Shown: positions 12,004 to 23,250 of the stretch, piece by piece
How the letters are laid out: every line of letters begins with the position of its first letter
Position numbering within the stretch: the stretch's first letter is position 1
Source of the DNA: Ahaetulla prasina
Lineage: Eukaryota > Chordata > Lepidosauria > Squamata > Colubridae
Assembly (NCBI RefSeq): GCF_028640845.1
Contig: NC_080540.1
Coordinates: 167,467,752 to 167,531,751 of the forward strand
Length of the DNA: 64,000 nt
Reading direction: 5' to 3'
Translations under genes and position numbers: made by a program
Notes under the pieces: model-generated
Seen by the model: only the letters and a program-made list of their open reading frames with translations
Told to the model about the DNA's origin: nothing
Databases searched by the model: none

Positions 12004-12375
12004 CATCCTAAGAAGCCAGTGGTTTCTAGAGAAGGAAGCCAAAAAAAAAAGGGAAGAAGAAGGGGAAGGGAAAGTTGTCAGAAAAGTGAAGTGGGGAAAG
12101 GCTTTCTCAGCCAATTTTGCTTAAAACCCAATGAGGAACAGTTGCCCACAAATAAAACTGGCACAGAAACATGAATAATAAGTGACATTTTCCAAAGTGG
12201 AGAATTCTTATAAAATGTCTGCGTGTGTTGTTTGATTTTCAACATCCCCAAAGCTGTGAGAAGTACGCCATGCATTTTGCACCCTCAGAAAAAGTGAATG
12301 GAAAGCAAATCCACCAAATCAAAACCGTTGTAAAAATAATCACTAGGGAAAAGAAGAGGAAGTAAAGATACATAC
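12004..12375. other. Unassigned sequence next to the first LRP1 exon
   Basis: The donor-proximal part of intron 2. A purine-rich run follows the BovB tail (12040-12090); nothing else is recognised. Confidence 0.4.
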
Positions 12376-12498
12376 ATATATCTGGTGATTCATCAGAGCC
12401 ATCTGGACAGTCCTTCTCTCCATCACATCTCCAGCCCTTGGATATACATGTAATCTGATCTTTACATGCAAATTGTTTGGGGCTACATGTCTTCGGTG
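12376..12498 (-). CDS. LRP1: LRP1 coding exon, first LDL-receptor class A repeat
   Basis: This exon encodes the N-terminal ligand-binding LDLa repeat of LRP1 (LDL receptor-related protein 1), a large endocytic and signalling receptor at the cell surface. The frame reads [15 protein letters not shown], continues through [19 protein letters not shown] and ends SPDI. Five of the six LDLa cysteines lie in the exon; the sixth codon is split (T|GT) with the next exon. The calcium-cage pattern CDGxxDCxDGSDE is intact. On the minus strand a pyrimidine tract plus AG precedes CA-CCG-AAG, so the first Ala codon is split and its G comes from the signal-peptide exon. The donor after ATA-T is gtatgt. Both ends are phase 1 and the length is 123 bases. 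The residues fit LRP1 far better than LRP1B. The open frame extends past both splice sites, but that is intron read-through. Confidence 0.93.
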
Positions 12499-13240
12499 CT
12501 GGGGAAAGAAAGGCAAGAAAAAAAGAAAGCATAAAAAAATTAGATTCTTCTGTAAAACACAGAGGTCATTTCCAGCCTTATGATTCTACGTTCTGTGTCC
12601 CTGACATTAATTTCAAAGGCTGCTACTTAAAAAGCCACCAATTTTGACAGTGCCATTGGGCTCATACATATTCATGATACTTCAGGAAAGAGCACTCTTA
12701 AAATGAAAGGTATTCATCAGAGCAAAGCAGGAGCAAAAATACAGAACAGATTTTAAACATCATTTAATTTGAATAAATCTCTCAGGAATTCACAATTTAT
12801 ACATGAAAGGCTTAAATAAAGACACAAACCAGGAACCGTGGTTTTAAATTATATAGTCTTTGCACTGGAAAAACTGTAAGAATCTGACTTTTTACAAAAG
12901 CTACCATGGTGATTCAGGGGATCCTACTAAAATTACACCTAAAGAATGCAATCTGTAGTGGAGGGGGGAGTCCACATTTCAAATCTGATTTTTAATAGCT
13001 TTAAGGCCAGCCATTATTCACTTTGACTCAGCCAGAAGATGACCATATTGGGCCTATCTCACAAAATTATTTAAATAATTACAAAAATGATGAATCAGAA
13101 GCATGCTGAGAACTTTATTCTGGAAAAAGTTATGCATAAGTCAAGCCCGTAGCCTTTACTTTTACAATCCAAGCAGGTAAATGAAGAGTTAACAAATGCC
13201 ACATCCCAAAAGAACATGAACCAACTCTGTTCATTTAGAA

Positions 13241-13371
13241 CAGGGGTCTCCAACCTTAATAACCTTAAGGCTTGTGGACTTCAACTCCCAGAGTTCCTCA
13301 GCCACCTTTGAGTTGAAGTCCACAAACCTTAAGGTTGCAAACCTCAAAGTTACTAAGGTTGGAGACCCCTG
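13241..13371. mobile_element. hAT-like hairpin MITE, group C
   Basis: The 131-bp element has ends CAGGGGTCTCCAACCTT and AAGGTTGGAGACCCCTG and a perfect duplication atttagaa (13233-13240, 13372-13379). The two halves are largely complementary around a 'cttcaactcccagagttcc' block. Confidence 0.9.
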
Positions 13372-13379
13372 ATTTAGAA

Positions 13380-14670
13380 GCTGTAAACACAGGTACAGGC
13401 AAGTTGGTCAACTTGCGAACTTTCTGCCTTGATGTATGCACCATTCTTCTAGCATGGCCTTCCCCAACCTGTCCCTGGAACCGCACTCTCAACATATATA
13501 GAAGGCAACAGGTTGGGGAAGACAGAGAAGTTAATATCTGTAGGATCACACCTGTACCCCAGTTAGAATCATTCATTCCAGAAGAAACTGTGGGCTGCTC
13601 CCAGTTCCTGTGAAGTGAAGGAGGATGAAGCCAGGAGACACTGCTTTTGGTTATACCTCCAATCTAACTGAATGGCCTTCCTCAGAAGTCATGGTTATTC
13701 TGGAAAATGATAACGACTGAATTCTTCCAAAGGGGATATAAATATATCAGCCTTTGGAAGTAGACCATGTCAGGAAGCAGGCCTCCCAAGGTGGAGCTAT
13801 ACCTCATTAATCTGGTCTACAACATCATCATTCTGAAAACCTGATAACATTGCTCCTTCTCTCCCTCTTATATTGGCAATCAACGTAAGCAACTTTGAGT
13901 TTTTTCTTAGGCTGTCCTATTTTTTAGGCTCCAGTTTTACTAGCAGCTGGCTGATGGTAACTCTGCCATTTCCATTACTATTACTGATTAAGGTAGTAAA
14001 TTTATTTCTAAAGCAATTTGCTTTATTACCATGGATATATGTTGGTCTACTACAAGGAATATTTTCATTGTTTGGTCTTGCTATTTATCATTCTGACAGA
14101 TTCAGCGTTATACAAATGTAATAATTAAGCAAATCAACAGTTCATTCATTCCATACTTGCTGCCAGAAGTACTACAAGGAGGGTGGAGATTGATGGGTTA
14201 AGAGGCCCAGGCAATATAGTTGTTAGAAAAGATTTCTTTTCTTTACATTTTTTTTAAAAAAATCACTCTGCTGCATAGTTAGCTTCCTAAAGTCATGCGT
14301 GCCTTCCTAGCAGTCTCTTTTTCTCATTCGTTAAGCTGCTATGTTTCGTATCAACTTCCATCTCAACAAAACACCAGTAGGAATAGACCCCAGCTTGAAA
14401 GGCCAGCAACAGGTCTAGAATTACAAAGCTTCTTTCAAATAGATGCTTAGCTACTGAGCTCCATGATTGAATTTCCATGCTTGTGCATGCACTGGATTCT
14501 CTGATGACCATCAATTAATTATATCCAGGCCAAAACATATAATAAGGCAGCAAGCCTAAGGGAAATTGGAAAGGGGAAATGTGTGACAAGGTAAGGGACA
14601 AGGAAACCAAATAGAAAGAATGGGTAGTTGGGATGAGAAATGGGGGGGGGGTGGAATAGAGATGTATATC
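13380..14670. other. Unassigned intron 1 sequence
   Basis: No exon, SINE or LINE recognised. Short ORFs on both strands lack splice sites or similarity that I can identify. Confidence 0.4.
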
Positions 14671-14678
14671 AGCTAATA

Positions 14679-14876
14679 CAGAGGTCTCCAACCCCTAGGT
14701 TGCAACCTGGCACTGGTCTGTGGCCTGCCAGGGACTGGCCGGGCAGTTGAGTAAAGCCCCATCCACACATGCACAGGATCCAAGCAGCGTGTGAAATCAC
14801 GACCTTCCCAGTCCGCAGAAAAAAAATGCCCTCCACAAAATCGGTCCCTGGCACCCAGAAAGTTGGGGGAGCACTA
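14679..14876. mobile_element. hAT-like element, group C, degenerate
   Basis: It starts CAGAGGTCTCCAACCCC and ends GGGGGAGCACTA, with a perfect 8-bp duplication agctaata (14671-14678, 14877-14884). The right end has diverged from the left. Confidence 0.75.
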
Positions 14877-14884
14877 AGCTAATA

Positions 14885-15897
14885 GACAGCATGTGTTCGT
14901 GGACAGATGCACCACCTACAAATCTGATAAAAGACTATCAAGGGATAGTGATTCTTTCAATTAAAAAATAATTCTTTCTTTCCCTCCGGGATTCTTATAG
15001 AGACAAAACAAGGGAAAAGTTGCGTGACACAGTGATGATCTTACAAGAGCAAGGAAGACAACATGGGATAAAACTCTGGCCTTGTTCACTGCAAGCCAGC
15101 ATAGGGTTCCCTCAGAGATTACCTCCGATGCAAATAAAGCCTGTATGGGAAAAGAGTGCTTGCCTGCTTTTGCTGCAAGCAAGCTTCTGATGCAATTATT
15201 TCTGCATGGAACAGTTGCTTTCTGCAAACAAAGCATACGTTTGGCTAAAGAATGTCTTCCAGAAAGCTGTCCATCCCCTCAAACTGTTTGCCCTTTGAAA
15301 AGATAAAAAATCTTTCCAAATGAAGAGGTAAAACAGCATGCAATCATTAAGAATGTTTTTCACATAATTCTGTTCCATTCAATACTAAATACCAATAAGT
15401 AATGAGTTCTGTTAGGAGACCATTCTCAAAGAAAGCTCTCAGCCATCCTGATAAAGGTAGTGATTGGAAGGAAGCTGGAAGAGAAGGCCATTGACTCTTT
15501 ATCCCAGGGAAAGATTTGAGGCAAGGATTATGTCTAGCCAGAGAATGAAGAGTTCTTACACACATAGCTACTCCCCGTTGAAAACACTTCTTGCAGCTTG
15601 TCCAGGCACAGCAGGAAAGAAAGCTAGCAACACATTTAACAATGGAGTTTTCCAGGAACCTAGTTTGTCCAGGCTGAGTGGGAAAAACGATGTGTTTTTG
15701 GCTTAGGGCTGAGCTGCAACAATTACATTTTAAGAAATTGCAGCTCTAATTATATTGGAACTACTTGAAGTTAAGGACCTAATTAATAACTTATATTGAT
15801 TTCCTTAACGTAGCAAAATCTGCAATATTGTGATTGATGGATCCAAATTTATCCCACATTTCTATGTGTGGGATACATTCATAAGGACTCTGGGTAT
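14885..15897. other. Unassigned intron 1 sequence
   Basis: No recognised exon or repeat; a few short ORFs on both strands appear incidental. Confidence 0.35.
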
Positions 15898-15899
15898 TA

Positions 15900-16819
15900 C
15901 GGGCAGTCCTTAACTTACGACAGTTTGTTTCGTGACCATTCAAAGTTAAAACGGTATTGAAAAAAAGTGACTTGTGGCCATTTTTCACACGCTGCCATCG
16001 CACCATCCCCATGGTCACATGATCAAAATTCAGAAGCTTGGTGACTGACTCATATTTACTTGGAATACTGCATTCAGTTTTGGTCGCCACAATGTAAAAA
16101 AGATGTTGAGACTCTAGAAAGAGTTCAGAGAAGAGCAGCAGAAATGATTAAAGGACTGGCGGCTAAAACATATGAAGAACGGTTACAGGAACCAGGTATG
16201 TCTAGTTTAATGAAAAGAAGGACCAAGGGAGACATGACAGCAGTGTTCCAATATCTCAGGGGCTGCCACAAAGAAGAGGGAGTCAAACTATTCTCCAAAG
16301 CACCTGAGGGCAGGACAAGAAGCAATGGGTGGAAACTAATCAAGGAGAGAAGCAACTTAGAACTAAGGAGAAATTTCCTGACAGTTAGAACAATCAATAA
16401 GTGGAACAACTTGCCTGCAGAAGTTGTGAATGCTCCAACACTGGAAATTTTTAAGAAAATGTTGGATAACCATTTGTCTGAAATGGTGTAGGGTTTCTTG
16501 CCTGGGCAGGGGGTTGGACTAGAAGGCCTCCAAAGTCCCTTCCAACTCTGTTGTTGTTGTTGTTTGTTTGTTGTTGTTATATGATGGTTGTAGTATCCAG
16601 GGGTCACATAATCACCTTTTGCAACCCTTCTGACAAGCAAACTCAATGGGGAAGGCCAGATTTATTTAACCACTGTGTTACTAATTTAACAACTGCAATG
16701 ATTCTCTCAAGAATCGTGGCAAGAAAGGTTGTAAAATGGAGCAAAACTCATTTAACAAATGTTTCACTGAGCAGCACAAATGTTGGGCTCAATTGTGATC
16801 ATAAGTTGAGCACTACCTG
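15900..16819. mobile_element. TA-flanked palindromic TIR element carrying a CR1 insertion
   Basis: The left end CGGGCAGTCCTTAACTTAC and right end TGAGCACTACCTG are each bordered by TA. The halves 15900-16058 and 16579-16819 together equal the intact family member. The block between them is CR1. Confidence 0.8.
16059..16578 (+). mobile_element. CR1 LINE, 3' end
   Basis: It encodes the C-terminal part of the CR1 reverse transcriptase ORF: EYCIQFWSPQCKKDVETLE, RVQRRAAEMIKGL, RRTKGDMTAVFQYLRG, NKWNNLPAEVVNAPTLEIFK, with an intact frame of about 143 codons. The 3' UTR 'gggggttggactagaagg' and 'tcccttccaactctg' and a (GTT)n tail follow. It is 5'-truncated, so not mobile on its own. Confidence 0.92.
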
Positions 16820-17012
16820 TACTTGAATCGTATTTGAAGCACGTGTACGACCAGTGAGATAAGGCATAAGCTGATGCCTATCTGTGAACCATATTAAAAA
16901 TTATTAGAGGGTGGTTAGATCAGATGGGGGGGGAATCCTCTTTAAGTACTTTTGCCATTCATACTTTTGCCATTCACACTTAAGCAGAAATAACTTGCTA
17001 TCCCCTCTTCAG

Positions 17013-17285
17013 CAGTGGTGGGTTTCAAAATTTTTTTACTACCGGTTCTGTGGGTGTGGCTTGGTGGGCTTGGCAGGGGAAGGATACTGTAAAATCTCCA
17101 TTCCCACCCCACTCCAAGGGAAGGTTACTGCAAAAATCCCCATTTCTTCCCGATCAGCTGGGACTCGGGAGGCAGAGAATAGATGAGGGCCAGTCAGAGG
17201 TGGTATTTACTGATTCTCTGAACTACTCAAAATTTCCACTGCCGGTTCTCCAGAACTGGTCAGAACCGGCTGAAACCCACCTCTG
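17013..17285. mobile_element. hAT-like MITE, group E
   Basis: Ends CAGTGGTGGGTTTCA and TGAAACCCACCTCTG; perfect 8-bp duplication ctcttcag (17005-17012, 17286-17293). A sister copy, inverted, is nested at 31891. Confidence 0.9.
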
Positions 17286-17293
17286 CTCTTCAG

Positions 17294-18096
17294 TATCTTG
17301 AGTAAACCAAACTAAAGTTATTGTTAATTATAATTATGTTTTTTTCTGCTGCTCTTACATTAAAAAAAACCTAATGCATTCCTCGAGGATTTCAATTTTA
17401 CTTCAATTATATTATTCAGGGCAGATTTCCTGAATTTGTGATAATCAAAGTAATGAGAAAACTCTATTTTATTGGAAGCTTTAGTGGAGTCATGGTTGGA
17501 GAATCCTGTTCTTACTGGAACTGTTGTGAATCCTCAGCATATATTTTTCCTGAAAAAATTCAGTTTTTAAAAGCACATTAGTGCATTATAAGAACTAGTG
17601 ATTGCCTACTTTAAACACACCCCTGGCTGGAGGGGACCTTAAGGCATCCAGGGTTAATGTCCTCTTCCTAACTAGGCATTACTTCAAGCAGTCAGCTCCT
17701 CTTCTCCCTACACATGCTACTTGCAAACATATAAATGCCTATAAACATATGGTATCAACATAAAATGTGACAAAGTTTCATGTTTCAAGCCTGCATTAGT
17801 ACTAGCTTCAAATATATACAGAGGTTCTGAAACTATATTTCAAGCCCAACCAGGGCACTACAAAGAATTAAGATCTGATAATGTTATGTACGCTACTAAT
17901 AAATATCCTTTCCCAAAACCAATTTTGTTTGCTTTGTTTCTGCCATGGTAGAGTCCAGATTCTTTGACTGATTGATTGGTAAGATAAGAGATGTAAAAAT
18001 GGGAGAACACCTGAAATAGAACATTCATGTTCGCACAAAGGACCAAAGGCTGGAGAAAAATAGTAGTTGACATCATATGTTCCTCGGGGACTACAG
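17294..18096. other. Unassigned intron 1 sequence
   Basis: AT-rich; nothing recognised before the exon-like ORF that follows. Confidence 0.4.
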
Positions 18097-18296
18097 CTAA
18101 TTATTGACTGGTAAATGACCTAGACAGGCCTTGACTCGATCCAAGAAGCCACCGATAAACCTCAGGAAACTCACAATGGTTCTCTGTTGCCCCTCTTCAG
18201 TATCTAATCCATCAGAAGTGCCCTTGTATTTCAAATGAACATCAAATGTTCTAAGGTTCGCAGAGAAAACGGTATCCCTGTCTCCAGTCTGCGCTG
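18097..18296 (-). CDS. Unidentified exon-like ORF with a possible splice acceptor
   Basis: On the minus strand a pyrimidine-rich tract ending in AG (cttttctctcttttaag) leads directly into 64 uninterrupted codons and a TAG stop. The frame reads AQTGDRDTVFSANLRTFDVH, LKYKGTSDGLDTEEGQQR, TIVSFLRFIGGFLDRVKACL and GHLPVNN. There is no usable Met, so if real it is a terminal exon (phase 1) of a gene on the same strand as LRP1. The last 25 residues would form an amphipathic helix with the spacing SxL...RV...L...P, loosely like helix D of long-chain cytokines (G-CSF, IL-23 p19). That resemblance is weak and is an inference. No upstream exon was found. It could also be an old retrocopy or chance. Confidence 0.35.
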
Positions 18297-18787
18297 CTTA
18301 AAAGAGAGAAAAGATTCAAGGACATAATATATAGGCAGCCAGAGATCTGTAGAAAACGTAGGATTTTTTTTTAAGGATATTTATGGTCCTGCTTGGTAAG
18401 CAAGCCATTAATTCACACTCGGTCTCTTCCTAAATGGTACAGTTGCTATCTGCTAATTGCTGCCCATCTTCTATGCCTCTGAGCTTTGCCAAATCACATG
18501 CTTACAAAATAAATTGCCATCAAAACCTCAAAGTCAATACCATTAACCCTAAGGGGCTCTGACACTAAAGCAATAAGAATGAAAAAGAGCAATAGGAATG
18601 AAAAAGTATCACAGCTTCCAAAGAATGAATGGATTTGGAAAAGGGCAGCAGGAGTGTGTGTGGGGGGGTGGTGTTTTTTAAGAATCACACATTCCCATAA
18701 TCCTGAATCTAAAAGCACCAGGAATGAAACTGGCAGATTCAATCATTCAAAGCATTATTGGTAGAAGGATTCCCCCAAGCATGCTTA

Positions 18788-19147
18788 AAGGTAAATAAAG
18801 GTAAAGGTTCCCCTCGCACATATGTGCTAGTTGTTCCCGACTCTAGGGGGCGACACTCATCTCTATTTCAAAGCCGAAGAGCCAGCGCTGTCCAAAGACA
18901 TCTCCGTGGTCATGTGGCAGGCATGACTCAATGCCAAAGGCTCATGGAACGCTGTTGCCTCCCCACCAAAGATGGTCTCTACTATTTTTCTACTTCCATA
19001 TTTTATGTGCTTTCAAACTGCTAGGTTGGCAGAAGCTGGGACAAGTAACGGGAGCTCACCCCTTTACCTCTAGGGATTCGAACTGCTGAACTGCTGACCT
19101 TTTGACTGAAAAGCTCAGCATCTTAGCCACTGAGCCATCGTGTCCCT
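18788..19147 (-). mobile_element. Full-length Sauria SINE
   Basis: Read on the minus strand it has a tRNA-like head (A-box-like TGGCTCAGTGG, B box GTTCGAATCCC at 19073-19086), the body 'cctttggc.ttgagtcatgcc', 'accacggagatgtctttgg' and 'ccctagagtcgggaac', and the AACCTTTACCTTTA tail. This is the tRNA-derived, BovB-tailed SINE typical of squamates. Confidence 0.93.
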
Positions 19148-19329
19148 TCTTTAAACATATTAAAACAAATATATCATATTAAAGGAAATATATCACATCA
19201 AAGCCAAGGTAGTAGCAATCCCCAGGTTTTTAGTGGGATCCCTTTCCAACTGAGAAACACTATCTCAGTCTATGAATGTTACAACATCCCACTGTTTGCC
19301 AGCCCTTTGCTTATGTTGGAATTTTATCT

Positions 19330-19490
19330 TACTTTTCATCCAGGAACATAAGGGACAGTACAGAGCTGTCCCTCTTCCAATTTTTCCACACAAAAATTAC
19401 CCTGTGAGATAAGTTGGGCTGAGGGACAGTTACCGGCTCAAAGATACCCAGATGTATATCTATAGCTGAGAGTAAATACACTTGAATTAT
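19330..19490 (-). mobile_element. Decayed tRNA-type SINE or LINE tail
   Basis: The pieces 'accctgtgagataagttgggctgag' and 'agatacccagatg' match a common reptile SINE core in reverse orientation. The ends are lost. Confidence 0.4.
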
Positions 19491-19639
19491 TAACTTCTAG
19501 TTCAGAGTCTTAATCAAAAAGCACCAGCTGAATCAAGTGACAGATGGCCAGTAGCATTGCGAAATACATTTTGTGAAATCCTTATGCAAACAAATTGCCT
19601 TGTCTCTTGACGGTCATATCTACCTAACCCACTAGAGCA

Positions 19640-19985
19640 GGGAGGCAAAGAATGTTGTGGGTTCTTTCCCTTAAGGAGATATATTTGGTGGGACCCAGAA
19701 GAAGGGCCTTCTCCATGGTTGCTCCCTGTCTCTGGAATATCGTCCCCCTGGAGATTAGACTGGCCCTCACTCTTTTCCGGAAGGCACTGAAGACGTGGTT
19801 CTGCCAGCAGGTCTGGGGAACCCAGAGCGGGATGGAGCCCATTAAATTACTAGCATGAGTGTGTGGTTGTCACAGAGGTGGAGGGTTATTGTTTTATTTT
19901 TCTTTCTTTTATATGGTGTTTTTATATCCTTGTAAGCTGCCTTGAGTCACCATGTGCAAGTAGGCAGCAATATAAATTTTCTAAA
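19640..19985 (+). mobile_element. LINE (L2-like) 3' end
   Basis: The ORF has GPRRRAFSMVAPCLWN, IVPLEIRLALTLFRKALKTW, the conserved C-terminal LWN-x-(L/V)P motif of non-LTR reverse transcriptases, then 'gtaagctgccttgagtcac' and an AT-rich tail. It is 5'-truncated. Confidence 0.7.
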
Positions 19986-20021
19986 TAACTAAATATGTAA
20001 TTAAAGAGATAATGCCTAATG

Positions 20022-21380
20022 CAGGGGTGTCCAAACTACGGCCCGCGGGCCAACTGTGGCCCACGGGTCAGTTTTTATTGGCCCGCAGCAAATTCTGAAA
20101 GTATAATTGAATATGGCCCTTTTCGGCCGCCTCCCGGTACTTGCCCGGTGGTTCGCTGCGAGGCTTGCGGCTCCTCCCCATGGACAGGGAATAATGAAGG
20201 GAGGGGGCGGAGGAGGCGGCGAGCGGGAAAGAGGCTGCTGGCCGTGCCTGACCCCAGCAGTTCTACCCTCGCCTTCCTCGGGCCGCCTGGCGAGGCTCCT
20301 CGCGCCTCCCCATGTCGGACACGCGTGGCGGCAGTGACAGCCATCGAGAAACAGGTGAGGAGGCGGCGAGCGGGAAAGAGGCTGCTGGCCATGCCCGACC
20401 CCAGTGTCGTGTCCCACTCCTCCGCTGACAGCTGGGTCAGGGAAATCCGAATCAGGCTTGCCTCTGCAGCTCTGCCCAAAGTCCTAGCAAAGTCCTCAGA
20501 GCAGGCAGGAGACCAGTAAGTGACTTCAGCAAGATAAGTTTGACTTTTTGCCTGACTCAGAGACTGCCAGAAAGTAGCTCCTTTATATAGGCCATGGGGT
20601 GTGGCACCATGACTCAGCACTCATTAAGGCCTGCCCCTCCCTTCCCTCTGTTGCCTCCGTCTCTCCAATCTTCTGATGCGAGGGTCACACCAATCAGCTG
20701 TTGGTAATAAACCCTCCTCAGGCTCACCTGCTGTGGAGGAGGGGGAGGGGTCTAGCTGCTCCGTTTGCCTGGGCATGGAGTCAGGGCTGGGGCAGGGAGA
20801 TTCTCCTTCTGCAGTTTGTGTGGGCATGGAGCCAGGACTGGGACCGGGAGGCATACATTCCTCAGTGTGCGGGAGCAGGTAAGAAGGCCCCGGCTGCTCT
20901 GAGGGCGGGCAAGACACAACACCCAGCAGTTCTACCCTCACCTTCCTTGGGCCGCCTGGCGAGGCTCCTCGCGCCTCCACCCCTTGGGCAGGGAATAATG
21001 AAGGGAGGGGGCGGAGGAGACGGCGGCGAGCGGGAAAGAGGCTGCTGGCCGTGCCCGACCCCAGCAGTTCTACCCTCGCCTTCCTCGGGCCGCCTGGCGA
21101 GGCTCCTCGTGCCTCCACTCCTTGGGCAGGGAATAATGAAGGGAGTTTCAAGTTCATACCAAATACAAAACAAAAGCCAAGATCAGGGGTGTCCAAACTT
21201 GGTCTCTTTAAGACTTGTGGACTTCAATTCCCAGAGTTCCTCAGCCACACCCCAAAATAAGCCACGCCCACAGAACTGGTATGAAAAAAAGTACCCCCCC
21301 CCCCCATTCAATGGTGTGGCCTGGGCCTTTGCTTATTTTTCTGTATTTGGCCCTCACCAAAAAAAATTTGGACACCCCTG
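20022..21380. mobile_element. hAT-like non-autonomous element, group D, with GC-rich tandem interior and nested LTR
   Basis: The 1,359-bp element starts CAGGGGTGTCCAAACT and ends AATTTGGACACCCCTG, flanked by a perfect duplication gcctaatg (20014-20021, 21381-21388). The interior repeats a GC-rich block ('aggaggcggcgagcggg', 'ggccgcctggcgaggc') at 20200-20320, 20345-20404, 20922-21000 and 21005-21120. A solo LTR splits the second block. The long GC-rich ORFs on both strands come from this repetition and are not genes. Confidence 0.9.
20405..20921 (-). mobile_element. Solo LTR nested in a hAT element
   Basis: The 517-bp insert begins TG and ends CA and is flanked by a perfect 5-bp duplication cccag (20400-20404, 20922-20926). 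Removing it restores the hAT interior repeat 'gaccccagcagttctacc'. A TATA-like box TATATAA on the minus strand (near 20585-20592) suggests minus orientation. There is no internal gag/pol sequence. The class (Gypsy or ERV) is not determined. Confidence 0.85.
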
Positions 21381-21388
21381 GCCTAATG

Positions 21389-21864
21389 CCAAGTAGCTTG
21401 TAGAAAAATGAAGGTTTTGAACCGATGCCTACAACATACACAGTAGCTGCAGATCTGTTCAAGAAAGCCATAGCACTCCCAAAGCTTGAGTTTGTTCTGC
21501 TGTTATGACAGAGATGGTTTAACAAGACTATCCTATTGCTGACCCCTGGGATCTGCCACTCAGACACAAAAGGCATTTCGTTCCCCACCACTGGCATTCT
21601 CCTTTCTCCTGAACATAAATCTTTCCCTGACAACCTTGTCAAAAGGCTTCTGGAGAATCCCAAGCCTTGACCTGGATTTACAGAATCTGTCACGGAAGCG
21701 ATATATCTTCGAAGGTCTCCAAAGCAAAACCTCCAGCCAAATAACAACATGGGGACTGAAGGCCTTCTGTTTCTAAAAAAAAAAAAAAAAATACAAGAGC
21801 TTCCTTGCTTTCCCTACCTTTCAGGACTCATGTGTACGCTCCTGACACTACTGTTTCCACATGC
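21389..21864. other. Unassigned intron 1 sequence between two hAT elements
   Basis: A poly-A run at 21774-21791 is the only simple feature. No exon or repeat family recognised. Confidence 0.35.
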
Positions 21865-21872
21865 ATCTGTTC

Positions 21873-22237
21873 CAGGGGTGAAATGCTACCGGTTCGCTCT
21901 GGTTTGGGCGAACCAGTAGTTAAAAAAAGCTACCGGTTCAGGTGAACCGGTATTTCCGACGATCAGTTGTGCTGTGCAGCTTAGCTTCGCTAGAAAGCAG
22001 GAAATCCTGCTTTCTAGCAAAGCTAAATCGCACGGCAGAGCTGTTCCCCCCACTCACCCTCGCTGTTCTACTTCCCTTCTTTTTCCACATGAAATACGTG
22101 TTTGGCGTGCACTGTGCATGTGTGTACAGCGTGCTTTTGGCACGCACTGCACATGCGCACGCACAGCATGCTTTTGGCACACACCGCACCTGTACAGGCA
22201 GCGAACCAGTGGCGATCCGAGAAGGATTTCACCACTG
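21873..22237. mobile_element. hAT-like element, group E
   Basis: Ends CAGGGGTGAAATGCTACC and GGATTTCACCACTG, with a perfect 8-bp duplication atctgttc (21865-21872, 22238-22245). The interior has (cg)ca-rich blocks such as 'cttttggcacgcactgc'. Confidence 0.9.
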
Positions 22238-22554
22238 ATCTGTTCCCAGATTGTCTATTCAAGTTGCAGGTAAGCCTATTTTTTGATCCTTTTCCAAATG
22301 GAGATAGAAGGCACTGAATGTAGCATTTTCTTCTTGCTGAAAAAGTATATGATCTTCCAGAAAACAAGTTTAATTATTCGGGAGACAAACTCTGAACAAA
22401 GTTCAGACATCCTTATTGCCTGTTATCAACCTGTAAAACTTCCATCACAATATTTCCTCCAGTCTCTTCAATACCCACAAACTGTAAATCTCTTCTAGCA
22501 AATATACTTTTAGGAAAAAATCTTTTAGGAAAAAAGATTGTTCCTGACTGTTTA

Positions 22555-22758
22555 TTTGTGCCCTGTGATTATCATTAAGTGTTGTATCATTAAGTGTTAA
22601 ATGTGTACCCTATGACCATCATTTGTATTGTAAATATTGTACCTTGATGGAGGTATCTTTTCTTTTATGTATACTGAGAGCATATGCACCAAGACAAATT
22701 CCTTGTGTGTCCAATCACACTTGGCCAATAAATTCAATAAATTCTAAATTCTAATAAC
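22555..22758 (+). mobile_element. L2-like LINE, 3' UTR end
   Basis: It holds the complement of the 3' UTR seen at 38117 and 43507: 'ctgagagcatatgcaccaag', 'ccaatcacacttggccaata', then an AATTCTA-type tail that has not expanded. Confidence 0.8.
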
Positions 22759-22853
22759 AGCAGAGGAGGAGGAGGAAGAAAGATGAGGAAAGAATTTGTA
22801 ATGAATAAGCTGGTCCCAGAATAAATAAATAACTGTTCTCCAAAAAAGCTATA

Positions 22854-23248
22854 CAGGTAGTCCTCGAATTACGACCACAGTTGAGCCCAACATTTCTGTT
22901 GCTAAGTGAGACATTTGTTAAGTGAATTTTCCCCATTTTACGGCCTTTCTTGTCTCAGTGGTTAAGTGAATCATTGCAGTTGATAAGTTAGTAACCCGAT
23001 TGTTAAATGAACCTGGCTTCCCCCATTGATTTTGCTTATCAGATGTTCGGGAAAGGGGAGCACATGACCTTGGGATACAGCAATAGTCCTAAATATGAAC
23101 CGGTTGGCAAGCATTGAATTTTGATCACACGATCATAGGGAGGCTGGAAATGTCATAACTGTGAAAAATGGTCATAAGTCACTTTTTCCAATGCCATTGT
23201 AATTTTGAATGGTCACTAAACAAATGGATGTAAGTCGAGGACTACCTG
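22854..23248. mobile_element. TA-flanked palindromic TIR element, intact
   Basis: The 395-bp copy begins CAGGTAGTCCTCGAATTAC and ends AGTCGAGGACTACCTG, with TA on both sides. It is the best reference copy for this family in the window. Confidence 0.85.
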
Positions 23249-23250
23249 TA

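Larger units (their letters stand above)
3903..12375 (-). other. LRP1 intron 2
   Basis: The 8,473-base interval is bounded by gtatgt (5', at 12375) and ttttccag (3', at 3903) on the minus strand. It carries a hAT MITE, an old tRNA SINE fragment, a TA-flanked element with a nested LINE end, a Helitron and a BovB end, all annotated separately. No further coding exon was recognised in it. Confidence 0.85.

Noticed and set aside
20022..21120. CpG-island-like promoter for LRP1 exon 1
   Set aside because: The GC-rich sequence is bounded exactly by transposon ends and an 8-bp duplication, and no signal-peptide exon is present.
20019..21396. Long overlapping ORFs of 130-231 codons on both strands
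   Set aside because: They fall wholly in the GC-rich tandem interior of a hAT element and an LTR, overlap each other in several frames and show repeated peptides. GC-rich repetition explains them.
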